The notes below the pieces were generated by a model. That model saw nothing but the letters and a program-made list of their open reading frames with translations. It was not told the origin of the DNA and ran no database searches. Source: Parus major (taxonomy: Eukaryota > Chordata > Aves > Passeriformes > Paridae). From it: DNA of 64,000 nucleotides. The DNA is taken from positions 48,973,410 to 49,037,409 of the forward strand of contig NC_031774.1 in NCBI RefSeq assembly GCF_001522545.3. Reading direction: 5' to 3'. How positions within the stretch are numbered: position 1 is the first letter of the stretch; every line of letters starts with the position of its first letter. Shown here piece after piece: positions 25,401-38,260 of the stretch. The position numbers and the translations under genes are program-made.

Positions 25401-28000
25401 AAGAAATGAGGTCCAATCTCCTAGTAAAATACAAACTACAGAAAATTTTAACAACCTATGAATTACACCTGAATTACATCTCATTTATGATTCCAATAAT
25501 AAAAGTAAATTATTTATCAACATTTATTAAATCTTCATGGTTCCTATCACCTGACTTTCATATACACAATTACTATATGGAATCTGTTGCCATATTCTGT
25601 TTCCTTTCTCACTTTAAATATCACCCAATTAGTTCATACCTCCCTAAAATATAATGGAAGCATAATCATATGCTATTAAAATAGTAAGAATCTCACCTAT
25701 AGTTAATTTATATCCACACCTTTTTTTTCCTCATACCTGCCATATCAACAGCAGTGCAGGCACGTTACTTTGCTGGCTGTCATGGTTGTACACACCACTT
25801 GAACAATCCATTCCTATTCTAAAATAAAATTCTAGCTACAGTGTTATTTTTGCACATTTTCTTAAGGCAATTTAAGATCTAACAAGGGCACTGAGACCAG
25901 CATATGACTTAACTAGAACAGCAAGTATCTTTCAACCGTCATTAAAAAAAAAATCAAAAAAAAAAATAAAAATCCACATTTGTTTTCTTTTCCATCTGGG
26001 ATTATGCGACAAAATGATCTCCTGCATCTAATCAATTATTTTTCTTCTGTATCTTTTGCATTTTCCTGCAGAACTATTTGCAAGTGTAACGGGAAGATCC
26101 TTTAGAGATAATCTGGTGATTATTACAAATTCAACCTTGGATGCTGTAGGCATTAAAAGATGAAAATTGCCTGAAGTCCACTGTTGTACAACAAATCTGT
26201 ACCTCTGGACTCCTGTCCTGAGGTGAAAATGCAAACCAGAGAGATATTTAGAATCATTTTGACAGTTCATAAAATTAAGCAGGGATTAGGGATTCTCTCA
26301 GAAATAAATAAATAAAAAATATAATGCCACAGGGCCCAAACAACGTTAATCACATCTCCTTGCAACAGGTATTACTGCAACCCACTTTTGGGAAGAAAAT
26401 GAAGTTATGTAATTATTTCTGGCATGTATTTAGAACTAATGATGCCAATTTAAAAACCTGAGCAAGTTCAATTTAATACAGATATGTATGATACAGACAC
26501 ACACATGATTAATGTTTAAACTACTCATTCAGTTTAAGTTTATACAGTTATAAGTTCCTATAAAAATGATGTATATTTGTGTATTCTATTTTCTTCTCAA
26601 TTTTATGGATTAGCCCTGATAATACAAACACTTGAACATATGCTTAACTTTACATAATGAGAATGTCTTGCTGATTTTAGGATAACTCTCGATCTACATG
26701 AATTTAAGCAAAAGCCTAAGAGTCTACTGGGAATGTAATCTGTGGTGCCAGTCATATGAAACACACATTTAATAAGAAAAGAATTGAAATAACTGCAGCA
26801 GACATAGATGACTTTGATTCCTGCTGTGTTGAAGGCAGGTGAGCAGCAAACATGGCTAAAATGAATTCAGAATAAAACACTGTGCAGCTGTACATAAATA
26901 CATTTGGGGTAAGCATGGAGTTTTACAGTTATCCTCCAAAAATTCCCCACCTACTTCACAGGCTTTTTAGTACAGTTAAAAATATTTCATTTTCTTTTTC
27001 AAAACCGAAAGGCAACATAGAGATACTAAGCAACAGTGCTAGTCAGCTTACAAGAGTGCATAAACTTTCCTTTCTGGATGAAAAAAAAATCATTGCACTG
27101 AGTTTATAATTAAATTTTCACTGCATTGGATTAGTATCATGTTTCAATATATTTGGAAAATATTCAAGTTAATTTAACATTTTCTAACAAACTAAAAGTC
27201 CAAAATAGAACTAGCTGCATTGCGTTAAGAAAAAATAAAATAATTCAAAGCATAGAAATACTTTTCAAGTTTGACTATATGTTCAAATTTTAGTTACTGA
27301 GTTTAAGCAGTGAATTTTACACATTTTTTTAATGATGTAAATACTTCTTTGTAATAGATGTTAACAAATTTCCTGACTCAAAATAGAAAAAAAAGAATTC
27401 TTCTTTACATAGTACAGTTTAGGCATTTGAATTATAATTAACTTCCATCTTTAAAAATTTCTTTTGAAAATTATTTTTCATCCCACTTTACTCCAGAATG
27501 CTGACTGGAGCTAGAATAATACATCACACAAATGTTGATTTAAATATTTAAACAAATTCACTTACTTTGGATTTACATCCCCTTTGGGCTCTACTTTCCA
27601 TGAACACTCTGATAAATAAACTTACTGTAAGGAGGATCTGCTGGGATGACAAATTATAAACAAAAATTGAAGAATACATGTGGGATATGAATTTTTGAAT
27701 TCTAATCGTCAATTGTTGCACCAGCAATTAAAGCTGACTGAAGGACAATAATTCCATGCTACATTAATTTTCAAGACTTCATGTCTGTGTCTAGTTTGGT
27801 TTGGTTTGATTTTGCTTCTTTTCCTGGAGAAGATGGTGAAAATGCCCACATGTGTAAGTGTCTGCCTGTAACAGTGAGGGACACTCAGAGACCCTGACTG
27901 AAGTCTTTTCTCAACCTGAATCAGAATTACTCATTTTCACCACTGATTTGTAAATGTGATTACTCAGAGTTAGCTAGAGGAGGAACATAATCCTGGGCTT
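22496..28000. other. AT-rich non-coding stretch
   Basis: No gene seen in about 5.5 kb. It contains T14 (22559-22572), A17 (23532-23548), an inverted GT/CA pair (about 23616-23640), a T-rich tract with G interruptions (about 24292-24360), and several A-rich runs around 25950 and 26305-26320. The patch at 22790-23000 is mildly GC-rich and open in one frame, without recognisable similarity. Confidence 0.7.
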
Positions 28001-28029
28001 TTTGTGTCCACTGTTAAACCACAGGCTTG

Positions 28030-28590
28030 TCACCAAAGCCAAAAACTGTTTTGCTTCTTCTCATTCTCCAAAATATTTCCATTCAGACAAATTACAAATG
28101 TAGCTTTCAGAGCTGAAAGGGCTGAGATAAACTTCTTTCCAACACAGGGACATTTAATAATCACCACTCCTGAGGTGAGGCTGGATTCCTGCTCCCTCTC
28201 AGGTTTTTTGGGGGAAGTCCTGTGGGATTTATCCTGCAGTTTGCCAGGAGCCCCGACATGCCTGGGCATCCCTAAGGACTCCCAGCCACACAGGGACATG
28301 CTGCCCATCTTGAAGGGCCAAGCATGGCTGTTTGTGCTGCAATATTGGTTTGCTCTGCAAGAAAGGGATTGAGAAGAGATACAGGAATGAAATGCTGCAG
28401 CAAAAGAGGCTGGCCTGAGCGCCACACCGCTGTCAGCCACCTCCCTTCCCTGTAGGAGCCAGGGCTTGCACACAGCAGCCTCTGAGTTGACAAGCTTTGA
28501 GGACAGACAAAGCAAGAGAAGTTTCATCTCTTCTCCCCACAGTTTCCTCTGTCTGGGCTGGGTTCCCAGAACAAAGAGCCTTTTCACCAT
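28030..28590 (-). other. Unsupported 186-codon open frame in a GC-richer patch
   Basis: Counted from an ATG at 28590-28588, this minus-strand frame runs 186 codons to a stop at 28030; an in-frame GTG extends it to 205 codons. It is the longest open frame in the window outside the LTR. The translation is compositionally plain, with several Cys and Ser and no transmembrane segment or domain that I recognise, and the plus strand is also open for 122 codons across 28004-28372. No polyadenylation signal, poly(A) tract or convincing splice sites frame it. The likeliest reading is a chance frame in a locally GC-rich segment; a remnant of an unrecognised old element is also possible. Confidence 0.25.
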
Positions 28591-28650
28591 AGCTTCATTG
28601 TGAGATGATACATGGTGATGCAAATAGTACTGCTGTTTGTCACTCACCGC

Positions 28651-29200
28651 ACAGCCCCATCCAAATCATGACCATGTCATTCAGTTTCAACCCAACCAAC
28701 ATGAACTCTCAGTTTCATGGGGAAATTCATATACCTCTGACCCTAAATTCATGCAGCACCTCATAAGTGCAATACAAAGATCTTGTTTGCAAACAGACTT
28801 TTCTTTAACGGGGTGTAGATTTGTGCATGTGTCAGTGTCAAAGTTTTTTGGTGTCCCTATATGTTAGGAGAGCCTTAAAAAGGCTTCTGTTTGGATTTTA
28901 TCACTGGTTGGACAAGTAGTTGTAGTGCCTTCAGCAAGCAGACCCTCACTTTTGACAAAGCAGCTGGCACATATCTAAGCAATTTTAGCCAGGAATTACA
29001 TCAATAGCAAGTTCTTCTCCTTAAAGACAGCTGGAAAGTGAGCTTTGATTTATTTTTATTTTTGTCCTCGGGATAATGGTTTCTTACTTAGTTATGTCAA
29101 TGGTCAATAGCATAACAAATCCTTCATCATGAGAATGTGTGTATCACTTTTCAGCAAACCCTGGCCTTTTGAGGTGAAATGATATACTGCCACTTAGTTT
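28651..29200. other. Non-coding stretch, no gene seen
   Basis: Ordinary AT-rich sequence between the GC-richer patch and the palindrome cluster. Nothing recognisable. Confidence 0.65.
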
Positions 29201-29204
29201 CAAA

Positions 29205-29345
29205 TTGACATCTCTCCTGGTTGCCAAGGCAAGTTAATTTGCAAATCAGCATTTTGCATGAAGCTTTTAAGCCAATCCAGCTAGGCAATGGCTGCCATTG
29301 CTGTGCAATTAGTGTCTAAAGCACTTAAAATTACATTATTTAAAA
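29205..29345. promoter_or_regulatory. Candidate enhancer: cluster of palindromic factor sites
   Basis: Three dyad motifs fall in 81 bases. 29220-29233, GTTGCCAAGGCAAG, is one base off an RFX X-box palindrome. 29237-29246, ATTTGCAAAT, is a perfect palindrome of octamer/POU or C/EBP type. 29286-29300, CAATGGCTGCCATTG, is a perfect odd palindrome with two inverted SOX-like half-sites. An octamer-like attttgcat sits at 29251-29259. The block is repeat-free and ends at a poly(A) run (about 29342-29352). Motif identities come from known consensus sites; enhancer function is inference. Confidence 0.35.
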
Positions 29346-30680
29346 AAAAAAAATCCAGAAAAATCAGTGATTTTGTTCTGTACATGGCCAGAGACTATGT
29401 TGCTGAATGAATAGCAGATCTGGACTTAGAAAATAATAGCAAGGTTCCAATCTGATTGGAAAGGAATGAAGAATGTGCATGTAACGACATTGGCAGACTT
29501 GAAATGAGAAATTTTAGTTTCACTGTTCTTCAGAAAAAGAAAATACACACCCCCTCATAATTAATTCACAAACTGCCTGACTTAGATACCACAGAACAGT
29601 AGCAAGTGACAGCTAGAGGAGGAGAAGGCAGTCACTGCAATTGGATTTACATTCAGTTAAGGCAGATCTTTTTAAGCACAGAAGTGAACCTGAAAATGGC
29701 CTAAATTTCAGATTTTCACTTGAACACTGCCGAAGACTTGCAGAATTTCTGGCTCTTATTTTGGTTTTTGAAGGCTGAGTCAAGAGAGAAGCATGTTTTG
29801 AGGGAAGTGTTCTTTTTGGAAGATATTTTTCAGTTGCATTTTCATCCACCTTTAAAAAATACCTTTGTTTTTTTTGACCTCTGGTGTGAAATCTATTAGG
29901 TACCAATGAAAAAAAATGGCTGTGAAGAAAGAAAATAGGGGATATTTTAGAAGAGATTTTGTTTATAAGAGAGGCAGGTGTCTGGAGAGAAAAAAAAATA
30001 AAACCAAAAAGTACCATAATGTTTGTAATGGACTAAATGTATTATACCTATTTTGATTTATTTACATTGGCTTTTTAAAAGTTTATTTAAAATTTTCCAT
30101 CCTTTTGTGTCCATTTGGTATTTTTTTATGTCAGCACAGATATGGCTTTATATTCAACTTCACTTACCACAAAATATCTATCAGCCATGTACTATAATGA
30201 TTACAAGCTGTTCATTAAAGTGATAGGACTCACACAAGTATAAAAAGCCACCCAGCACTTCAGCTTTCCATGAGTCTGAGGGCCTTTCTAGCTGCCTTAC
30301 TAGCAAATTTACTTGTACATTAGACATCCTGGATGAACACTGGCTGCATAGAGTCTCTGCAGCAGAATTCAGGGAAAATTTCCCCTTCTATTATTTTATT
30401 TGGTCTTGACACATTTTCATGAGGTAAGGTAGGGGGAGAACTTGCATCACAAGTGTCACAAGCATCTGTCCACTTATTCCCCAACACACGTCTGGTAGCA
30501 TTGCCCTGGGGTGTCAGCCTGAGCACAAGCAGGTACTGTAGGGCAGCTGACCCTCTGGATGTTCATGGACTAACACCTCTTGATCAGTCTGACATTTGCC
30601 TGTTGATTTTGTCTCTGCCCATCCTCTCTTGGCAGTTTTTTGGGTTTTATTTTTTAATGTAGAATTCTTTGTCAAACTAA
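29346..30680. other. AT-rich non-coding stretch
   Basis: No gene seen. A minus-strand frame at 29613-30017 (134 codons) lies in AT-rich DNA, has no recognisable domain and is probably chance. Confidence 0.65.
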
Positions 30681-30689
30681 ATCCATAAC

Positions 30690-31270
30690 CCAAGTGAGAT
30701 GTCGACCATCACGAAGAGTGACTTGGATCATCTCCAGGAAAGCCAATTAACATAAATACTGTAAAAAAGGGTACTAATTGAAGCAAATTGGGCCAGGCTG
30801 TTTTTCACGTGGACATTTTCCCTGTAACAAACATAATGCTAGCTGCAGTAGCTGGCAAAAGACAAGGTTTGACACTGTTATAAGTCCGTGGGTGCTCAGT
30901 GTTTATGTCATACCGATGCACATGGTTGACACGTCAGGGGTATGTGGAAAATAAACTGCCCAATCTCTCTGGGTCTAACAGTTTACAGACCTCAATGATA
31001 TACTGTAAAGGTGGTGCTGTTGACTTCAAAAGCAGTAAATCAAAGTGCCACCAGAAGGTGCTGACAAAATTAAGCAACCATGATTGAACAAAGAACGAAA
31101 GCTGTTCTGCATAAATAGATATTTCCTATTCAGACCTCCTAATATTTAATTTATACCCTTATTTGTCTTTTATGAAATTGCTTTAATTCTGAATGGGCAA
31201 TAGGTTTATAAAGCAATTAACAGTACAATCCATAAGGGTCTTTTGTAATGTATGTTGTTCCAAAACTAAG
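30690..31270. promoter_or_regulatory. Candidate conserved non-coding block with retained CpGs
   Basis: This repeat-free block keeps about seven isolated CpGs between 30700 and 31100, contains a CACGTG E-box at 30806-30811, and has many homeodomain-type TAAT/ATTA cores (for example caattaac near 31215). These features are more frequent here than in its flanks, which is why I flag it. A single sequence cannot show conservation, so regulatory function is inference. Confidence 0.22.
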
Positions 31271-34200
31271 CTTCATTAAGAAGTACTGGATTTTATATCA
31301 ATAAGAAAATCTTATATTTTATCAGAAGAATGCAAGGGATTGTTAAACAGCAGTTGATTCATGTTGATCCCTATATTTCATAAGTAACATCTGAAAAGGT
31401 CAAAAATAAAACGAGTTTGTCGGTAATAGATATTTTAAATTCTGTCAGGTAGAATTTCTTTCATTCACTCGCAAGATGTGATGTCTCTTCCTGTCCTGCA
31501 GCTCAACAATTCTCGTGATTGCTATTGGTGTAGATACAATGTAAAGGTATGAATCCAAAATCCAAACTGTGAAAACCTTAATACAGACCTTGGCAGTGTG
31601 ACTTGATACTGTTTATTTTCAGTATTCACAAACCTGAGAGAAGAATGAATTTTGGTTTGGACCTAGATTTTATGGATTAGTTTGTATATGGATTAGTACG
31701 TACATGTATCTACTTTAGAGAACAGATGAGGCTTTTTTGGCCTTTGTGAGAGTGCTTAAATATTTCTTCAATCCAGAGTCCACATTTATCTCTCATAGAT
31801 AACACCTTTATCTTCATGGAAGAAATAATCTGAGACCTTTCTTCACCAGTAGTCTGCAAAAAGTTACCCAGGCAGCTACAACTTTTACATGAAAATGAGA
31901 AACAATGAGACATAAACTCCTGTCTGCTGAATGAAATTTAATGAAGATAAAAGGCTCATTCCTTGGTTGTTGTTCCAGTGAAGATGTCAGCTGTCACTAG
32001 CAACTCCTGGTGTACACCATATCTGAAGCTGATTGTAAGGGCCAAGAGCAGAGTGCAGAAACCTACTGCAGTACCAGTAACTGCATTCTGATCCACTCAA
32101 ACCAGGATTGGAAAGTAAAGAGATGGGAAATAAACCCCCTCACAATGCATTGTCAGTTTAAGTTGCTAAAACTCTTTTCACTCCTTCTGAATCCCTATTT
32201 GAAGCACCATAAGTAGAATCAAACTGTGTGGTCTCCTGAACAAAAATAGGAACCAGCCGCTCAACCTCTCACCATCATCTGTTGGCCTGCCACAAGCAGG
32301 TCCCAGAGTTTCCTCCTGTTTGAACAGCATTTCAGCCCTTCTCCCAGTCTGCCTTTTCAGGTGATGGCAGGCAAAGAGGAGCTCAGCAGAATAGCAAGGG
32401 ACAAATTCTATTCCTTGGAGAAAATGAAAGGAAGACACAAGACAGTATGTCCAAATCATAATACAGCAGTGTCTGTTCTCACCCAGCACCACTGCTTCTG
32501 TTCCACAACAATCAATTTTACCCTGTAAGAAAGCATGTGAAATTATCTTTTAATGTTATCTCTCTTTTGGCAATGAAAATGACTCAATTACCCTGGAGTT
32601 CCTGATAGGGAATTAAAAAAAAAATTAAAAAATACAAAACTATAAATAAGATAAAATAAAATTTTAGAAGTCCAAAATTTAAAAATACCTCATTGTTCCC
32701 AAAACCATCTGAAGTCAAAGAATTTGAAAACAGCACCTCACTCTCATGATGCTCACAGGGTGCTTTTCTGCTCACAAGGAGTCCATACATTAGTAAAAAT
32801 ACAGGTATTAATGAGTGACAGTGGTCTAGCAGAAACATACAGGTCACTCTATACCATTTCTCTTCCTGTCCAATAAGAAATGTCAATTACAAGCTCTCTA
32901 TCCCACTGATGTTTTAGAGAATGTTGGTGTGAGATTAATTATCTTTCATAGTTGATTTTTAATTTTTAATGTGATGTTTAATTTTTTTTTCCTGTGCATT
33001 AAAGAAGGTGAACTACTGCGATTTGACCACTTTCTCTACCACCTCAGCAGCTGAGAGCTGCCACTCTATAGCAAATGAATGAGTTTCTACAAGCAATGTC
33101 ACCACTTCAAGCAGGCAGAGCTAGTGGTCTGCAAAGGTGATTATTTGCTTTGCTAGACTAGATGATGACACCCTGAATCCAAAACTGCCTGATCTTTCTC
33201 AAGTCTCCCTAAGGTTTACAAAGTATAATATGCTCCATTCTGACAAAACAGCAAGGGAAAACACTAAAAAACTTCTTGAGAAAAGTGTTGTTTGTGGGTC
33301 AAGGATGTGGTGCCCTGGTGTAATCACAGACAAAATAGAAATCAATACCTCACGTAGCTCATGTTGGAGGAAAGGATAATTGTCTGTCACAATTAGCTAG
33401 ACAACATGTACCTCTTCAGTGCTGGACATTTCCCTCTTTCTTGTCTCACTGTGTCTCTGTGCTTTTCAGTCTGCTCTATTCCTCCTCACTGTGCCGTCCT
33501 CTCCCAAGTTATTCTGCATGTGCTTTTATCCCTGTTCCCAATTTCCCATGCTCTGCTGGCTGGGGTTTGAGTGGCAGGGAGGAATCTGTAAGCAGGTGTT
33601 GTGGAAGTGAAGCGTGCCATCCGGCCAGTACATTAGGTAAAGGAACGCTCCCCTGGGAGCCCTAATGCTTACAACTGCAGCAGCCCCAACTGTTTGTGCA
33701 AGAGGAGGAAGAGGCCAGTCCTGACCTCTCCTGACCAGATGTTTTGGAAATGTGCCCATTTTTAACAGATATAATAGCTGTCAATTTATCAAAACTGTAA
33801 TAAGTATTAACAAAGCAGACTCTTTAGCTACAACCTTGTAGTAAAATGCAGGAGAAGAAACTGGGGCTTTGGAAGAGATTAGGTTTGAGTGCACGGGACT
33901 GTATTCAAAAATAGTTTAAGAAAATTTTCAAGATACTCTGCTCTGTATAATAGATATGATATGACTGGTTTAGACATGAATGCAGAAAAAAAAAAGATAA
34001 TTTTCATAAGCCTATGCCAAAAATGTTCAGGAATCTGTACAGACTAGACACAAAAAAAAGAAGCAAAAGGCAGTTAATGTAAAAACTCATGCTGCAATGA
34101 AAGCAATCGAGTTACCGATTTTGAGGCTCATTTGGAAACCTAAACCCTTTGCTTTGAGCTGTGGAAGGAGGGAATCCATATTCCACACACAAGAGAAAAA

Positions 34201-37200
34201 TGTGTTCATGTTCTTTTATGACTATCCTTTCAAATTGCTGAAATGAGAAAGAAACATCTATAAAAAGCATTTCTAAATGAGCAAATATTCTGCTTTCCTT
34301 CCTCCTGTTACCCCTAATTTATAGCCCACCAAGGGCTCACCAATTTTCTTAAACTTTTTTTTAACAAATACCTCTTCTCAGCATAAATATATGAAAGCAA
34401 TCATTTGCATTATCATTTTAAAGAGCCAGGATTTCATTCTGTTTCCAGTGTTGCAAAGGGGTAAACACATTTTCTTTTGAGAATCAGTGGAATTACAGGG
34501 AGCTTGCACTCCAAGAAGTGAGAACAGAATGGGGTACTGAGAGGTTTTGATGGCTAAAGCTTCTGGATTCGCAAAACACTTAGTCAGGCTTTTTCCTTCA
34601 CAATTGTAAACAATAGCTTGCTGATAACCAAGATGCAAATAACCAGAATGCCATGCTTAAAATTAGAATTTCTTTTTCTTACTGTGATGGTCTTGTTGAG
34701 CAATAAAGCTTTTTACACAAAATAGAAACAATGCAGTAATAACAATATTTATTAATAGTAGCCATAAGGTAAAGGTTTTAATTTAAAAATAAACTTTGTT
34801 CAGCATTATGGTTTTGCATTTGCTTTTTCTGACCAAATAAGAAAGACAGATTTCATTTAATTTTTTCATCTGCATTAGTCAAAGGAAACATTTCTTCTCC
34901 AGCATAGCTTTTGCAGTGTACAGTGCCTATCTGTGCATACAAAGAATCCCATATGGTTGAAGTAGGCTGGAGGGGTTGCTACTAACCATATTTAAAAAAG
35001 CAGATGTTGCTAATCTTCTAAATATTACCCCCAAATGATGTCACTTGTGACTGACAATGGTTGGGCTCATCAATCCCTTCCAATGTCCTTTTGCATGTAA
35101 CATGTAAGGGAAAGCAAATTTCCAGGAAGCATGGCTCTGACAGGGCAGAGCACTTCACTGCTGAAGTGTTAAGCAGAATGTCAGTTCCTGCAGGAAGAGG
35201 TACTACAGGCAAGAAGGAAAAGAAGTTTGCCTGCAAAGAGGCCATTCAGGTAAACTTTTAGGACAGCCATTTCAGAGTCAGGCTGCAGCATGACAAACGA
35301 AGGGTTTTAGCTCAAAATGCCTGTCTGTGCCATGCAGCACACAAAGGACACTTTCTTTTACATTTACAAAAGGCTTCTTTACAGGTTTGCACATGAATGT
35401 AAGCAAGTGCTTCTGCATACAAAGCCAATGTCAGTTCCAAAGGTTTTCAGTCAATGCCACTTAGAGTAGTGAGTAAACAAAAATGAAGGGTAGCACTGAA
35501 CATTTTGACCACAAATGGCAAAGAAATGAAATATCTGCTAGTAGTAATTCTGAAAAAGTTTTGATAGCATTTTATAGGTAAGGTTTATTTTTTTTTATGG
35601 CAAAAACATAGTGTTTTTTTTTCATTATCCTTATAATTCCCTCTCACTACCAGAGACTAGCCACCAGTTCAGATATGAGCTAGTGCCCTTCCTGAATTTC
35701 TAGAAAGTTGCACTTACAAAAACTAGGGTTATATCTTCATGAAGAATCAATTAATGTACTAGTGGTTTATAGATATGATGAATCTCCAGTTCTCTGTGGT
35801 CCCTTGCAAGGCTCAATATAGGTCTTTGCCATCTGATTTTTTCTTTGTTGCCGTCCTAATACTCTTCCTTACAGGTACAGTGCTTTGACAACTCTGCCTC
35901 CTTCCATACACATTTCATAAGGATATTTACATTAATAATATTCTGCAAAAAGGGTTCTCAGGTATCAAGAATTATATCCATGCTTTGGGAAGGGTTAAAT
36001 AAGAGCACTTGCCTTAACACTATGGTATAAAACTTTATATACCAGTCTGTTTTCCTTTTTATTTTTTTTATTATTTTTAAAATCTTTATCCAAGGTTTCA
36101 TTACCTGTTTAATGAAAAGGACTGCATGAAGTCCTAGTTCTCTGAAAATATGAGAATTGAAAATCTTCTTCACTCCTAGCTGGAACACTTTTTGGCAAAA
36201 TGTGATCTAAATGCTCTATTACAGCAACTTTTGCCTGCACATGCAATTAGTACCTCTCTCTGTTTTGCTTTATACACATCTGTTTTTTCACAGCCGAGGA
36301 CACAAACTATTACAAAGGAACAATTCAAAGACATTTCACCCTCCTGTAACTTATCATTGCACAAGCAAGATGTTTTGTTTGGAGGCCGATGTCTGGTTCT
36401 ACAATTGAGGTTTCACTATTTTCTATTTATATATTTCATTTATCAAATAAAAAACAATTGTTATGCCTATAATTTTCAATGAGGTCTAATCTCATTTGTA
36501 AGAGTGTAATGCAACTCTCTGCTCCACACTTACCTTGCAAATTTGTATTTTTTTGTCTTTCATAACACATATGAAATATATTTTCACCTTGCTTAGTCTC
36601 AGCTTGTTGCCAGCATGGAGTTCAACCATTGCAAGCAGAAAATGAACAGAATTTGGGGAAAACTTGTGTGACTGCAACAGGCAGACATGGTTAAATGTCA
36701 GCATTTTGGTATGTCATTCACTGGTCAGACTCTTCAGTGTACTGCCATCCAACAAACCTATGAGACATATTATCAAGGAATATATGCCAGCTCTTTTCCA
36801 GCAAACTGCTTGATGCCTGATGCCAAGTACTGGTGGGTGTATACCTTTTTATGCTGTCACTGCATTCAGCCTCCAGGGTGTTGCGTGAAAGGATCACTGG
36901 ATGTTAATGAATAACAAAATGTGTCATTTCCCCTTAGAATTTATCTATCTATCATATACAGTGAAAAAGACATGTTTGTTTTCTTCTGCCTGTATTTACA
37001 TGTGTGTCAAAATAAGTACTGTTAAACCTGGCCACATGCTTAGGCAGTATGTTGTCTTGTTAGTCTTTTTTTCATTATTACTATTGCACACCGTCATACA
37101 TCCCATTTCATATAAAAATAAGTAGCCCAGTAAAATGAATTTGGACACAAAGATCCGTTTCTTCCTGGTTAGAGTAACACCTTGTGTTTAAAACTACAAT

Positions 37201-38015
37201 TTCCATAGGCGATGAAAAGCTTTTAACCTATTTAAGTACATTGCCACTCATACCTCAGCAACATATCACAGAAAATAAAAATGTGAGAAGCATCATTAGA
37301 GATCCAAACCACAGCAGAGTAAATAATGTGAAAAAGCAATTTGTGACTACCTTGTAAAAAAGTTTTTAATTAATGTTTGGCATGATCAAATTCCTTTAAT
37401 GACATATTACTGTTGCCCGAATTATATATTGAAATAAAGAGTTCAGATCTGCAGATGATTTTTAAATAGTTTTGGGAGAAAAAAAATTTAATTTTGGAAA
37501 CAAGCCAAAGCAAGCCATGAAGGTCAATCAAACAACCCACAAGCCAGTATCAGGCCATTGAAGTCTCACTGCACAAAACCATTGTGAGGCACTTTCTGAT
37601 CATCTGAAAAATAAGTGCAATAGGTAAATTTTAGAAAATGAGAATTGGAAGATGCTGTTTATCATAAGTATTTCCTTCAGTTCTTCTCAAAACTTTCCTG
37701 ACTTGCAGGTTTTATTTTTTAAGTATTTGCCCATGGGTTTCTTTCAAGTAAAACATGTTCAGAATATCAGGGCATGATATAGCAATCTAAATAAATATTC
37801 CAGTGCCACTTCTAATATGGTCTTGCAGCTGTACCAAAAAATCAGTGTAACTCCTACATATGGGAAGAATAGTTGCAGGTATCAAATCATACTACATCCA
37901 ACTAATTTTATTAGGCAATCTAGCAATTGTAAAATACTATTTTTAATTTTCTTTGCAAATTTTAAAGGCTTTATGTGATACCAATATTTTCACAGGCAAT
38001 ATGTGTTGTTTCCTA
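31271..38015. other. AT-rich non-coding stretch
   Basis: Nearly 7 kb without a supportable gene. The visible structure is minor: a 6/3/6 palindrome, GCAGCT gag AGCTGC, at 33047-33061; GTCAC tt GTGAC at 35040-35051; and short A/T tracts. Open frames at 32178-32492 and 32584-32886 (minus) and around 33419-33759 match nothing I know. Confidence 0.65.
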
Positions 38016-38019
38016 GAGA

Positions 38020-38260
38020 AAAATATGTGGGTTTGAGTGCGTGCACAGTTTTAACGAAAACTCAGTTCACTGTGGGTCTTAATTGTGTTTTTCAGCAAAC
38101 TGATTTAAAGTTCCCTGGGGCACACATACTGTAGAATTGTGACATATCACACCAGGTTAAGTCAAACTCAAAATGTTATGTGATATGACAGCGTGTAAAA
38201 CACATGATTAACGCGCCCATTGGGAAACTTGGCTTCATGAAAAATGGTGCAACAGGGAAA
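38020..38260. promoter_or_regulatory. Candidate regulatory block with retained CpGs
   Basis: The stretch keeps CpGs at about 38040, 38056, 38192 and 38212-38214 (acgcgccc). It contains two partly inverted copies of a gacatatcaca / tgtgatatgaca motif (about 38141-38152 and 38180-38190) and a T-box-like tcacacc. No repeat is recognised. This is a weak call based on motif and CpG density alone. Confidence 0.2.
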
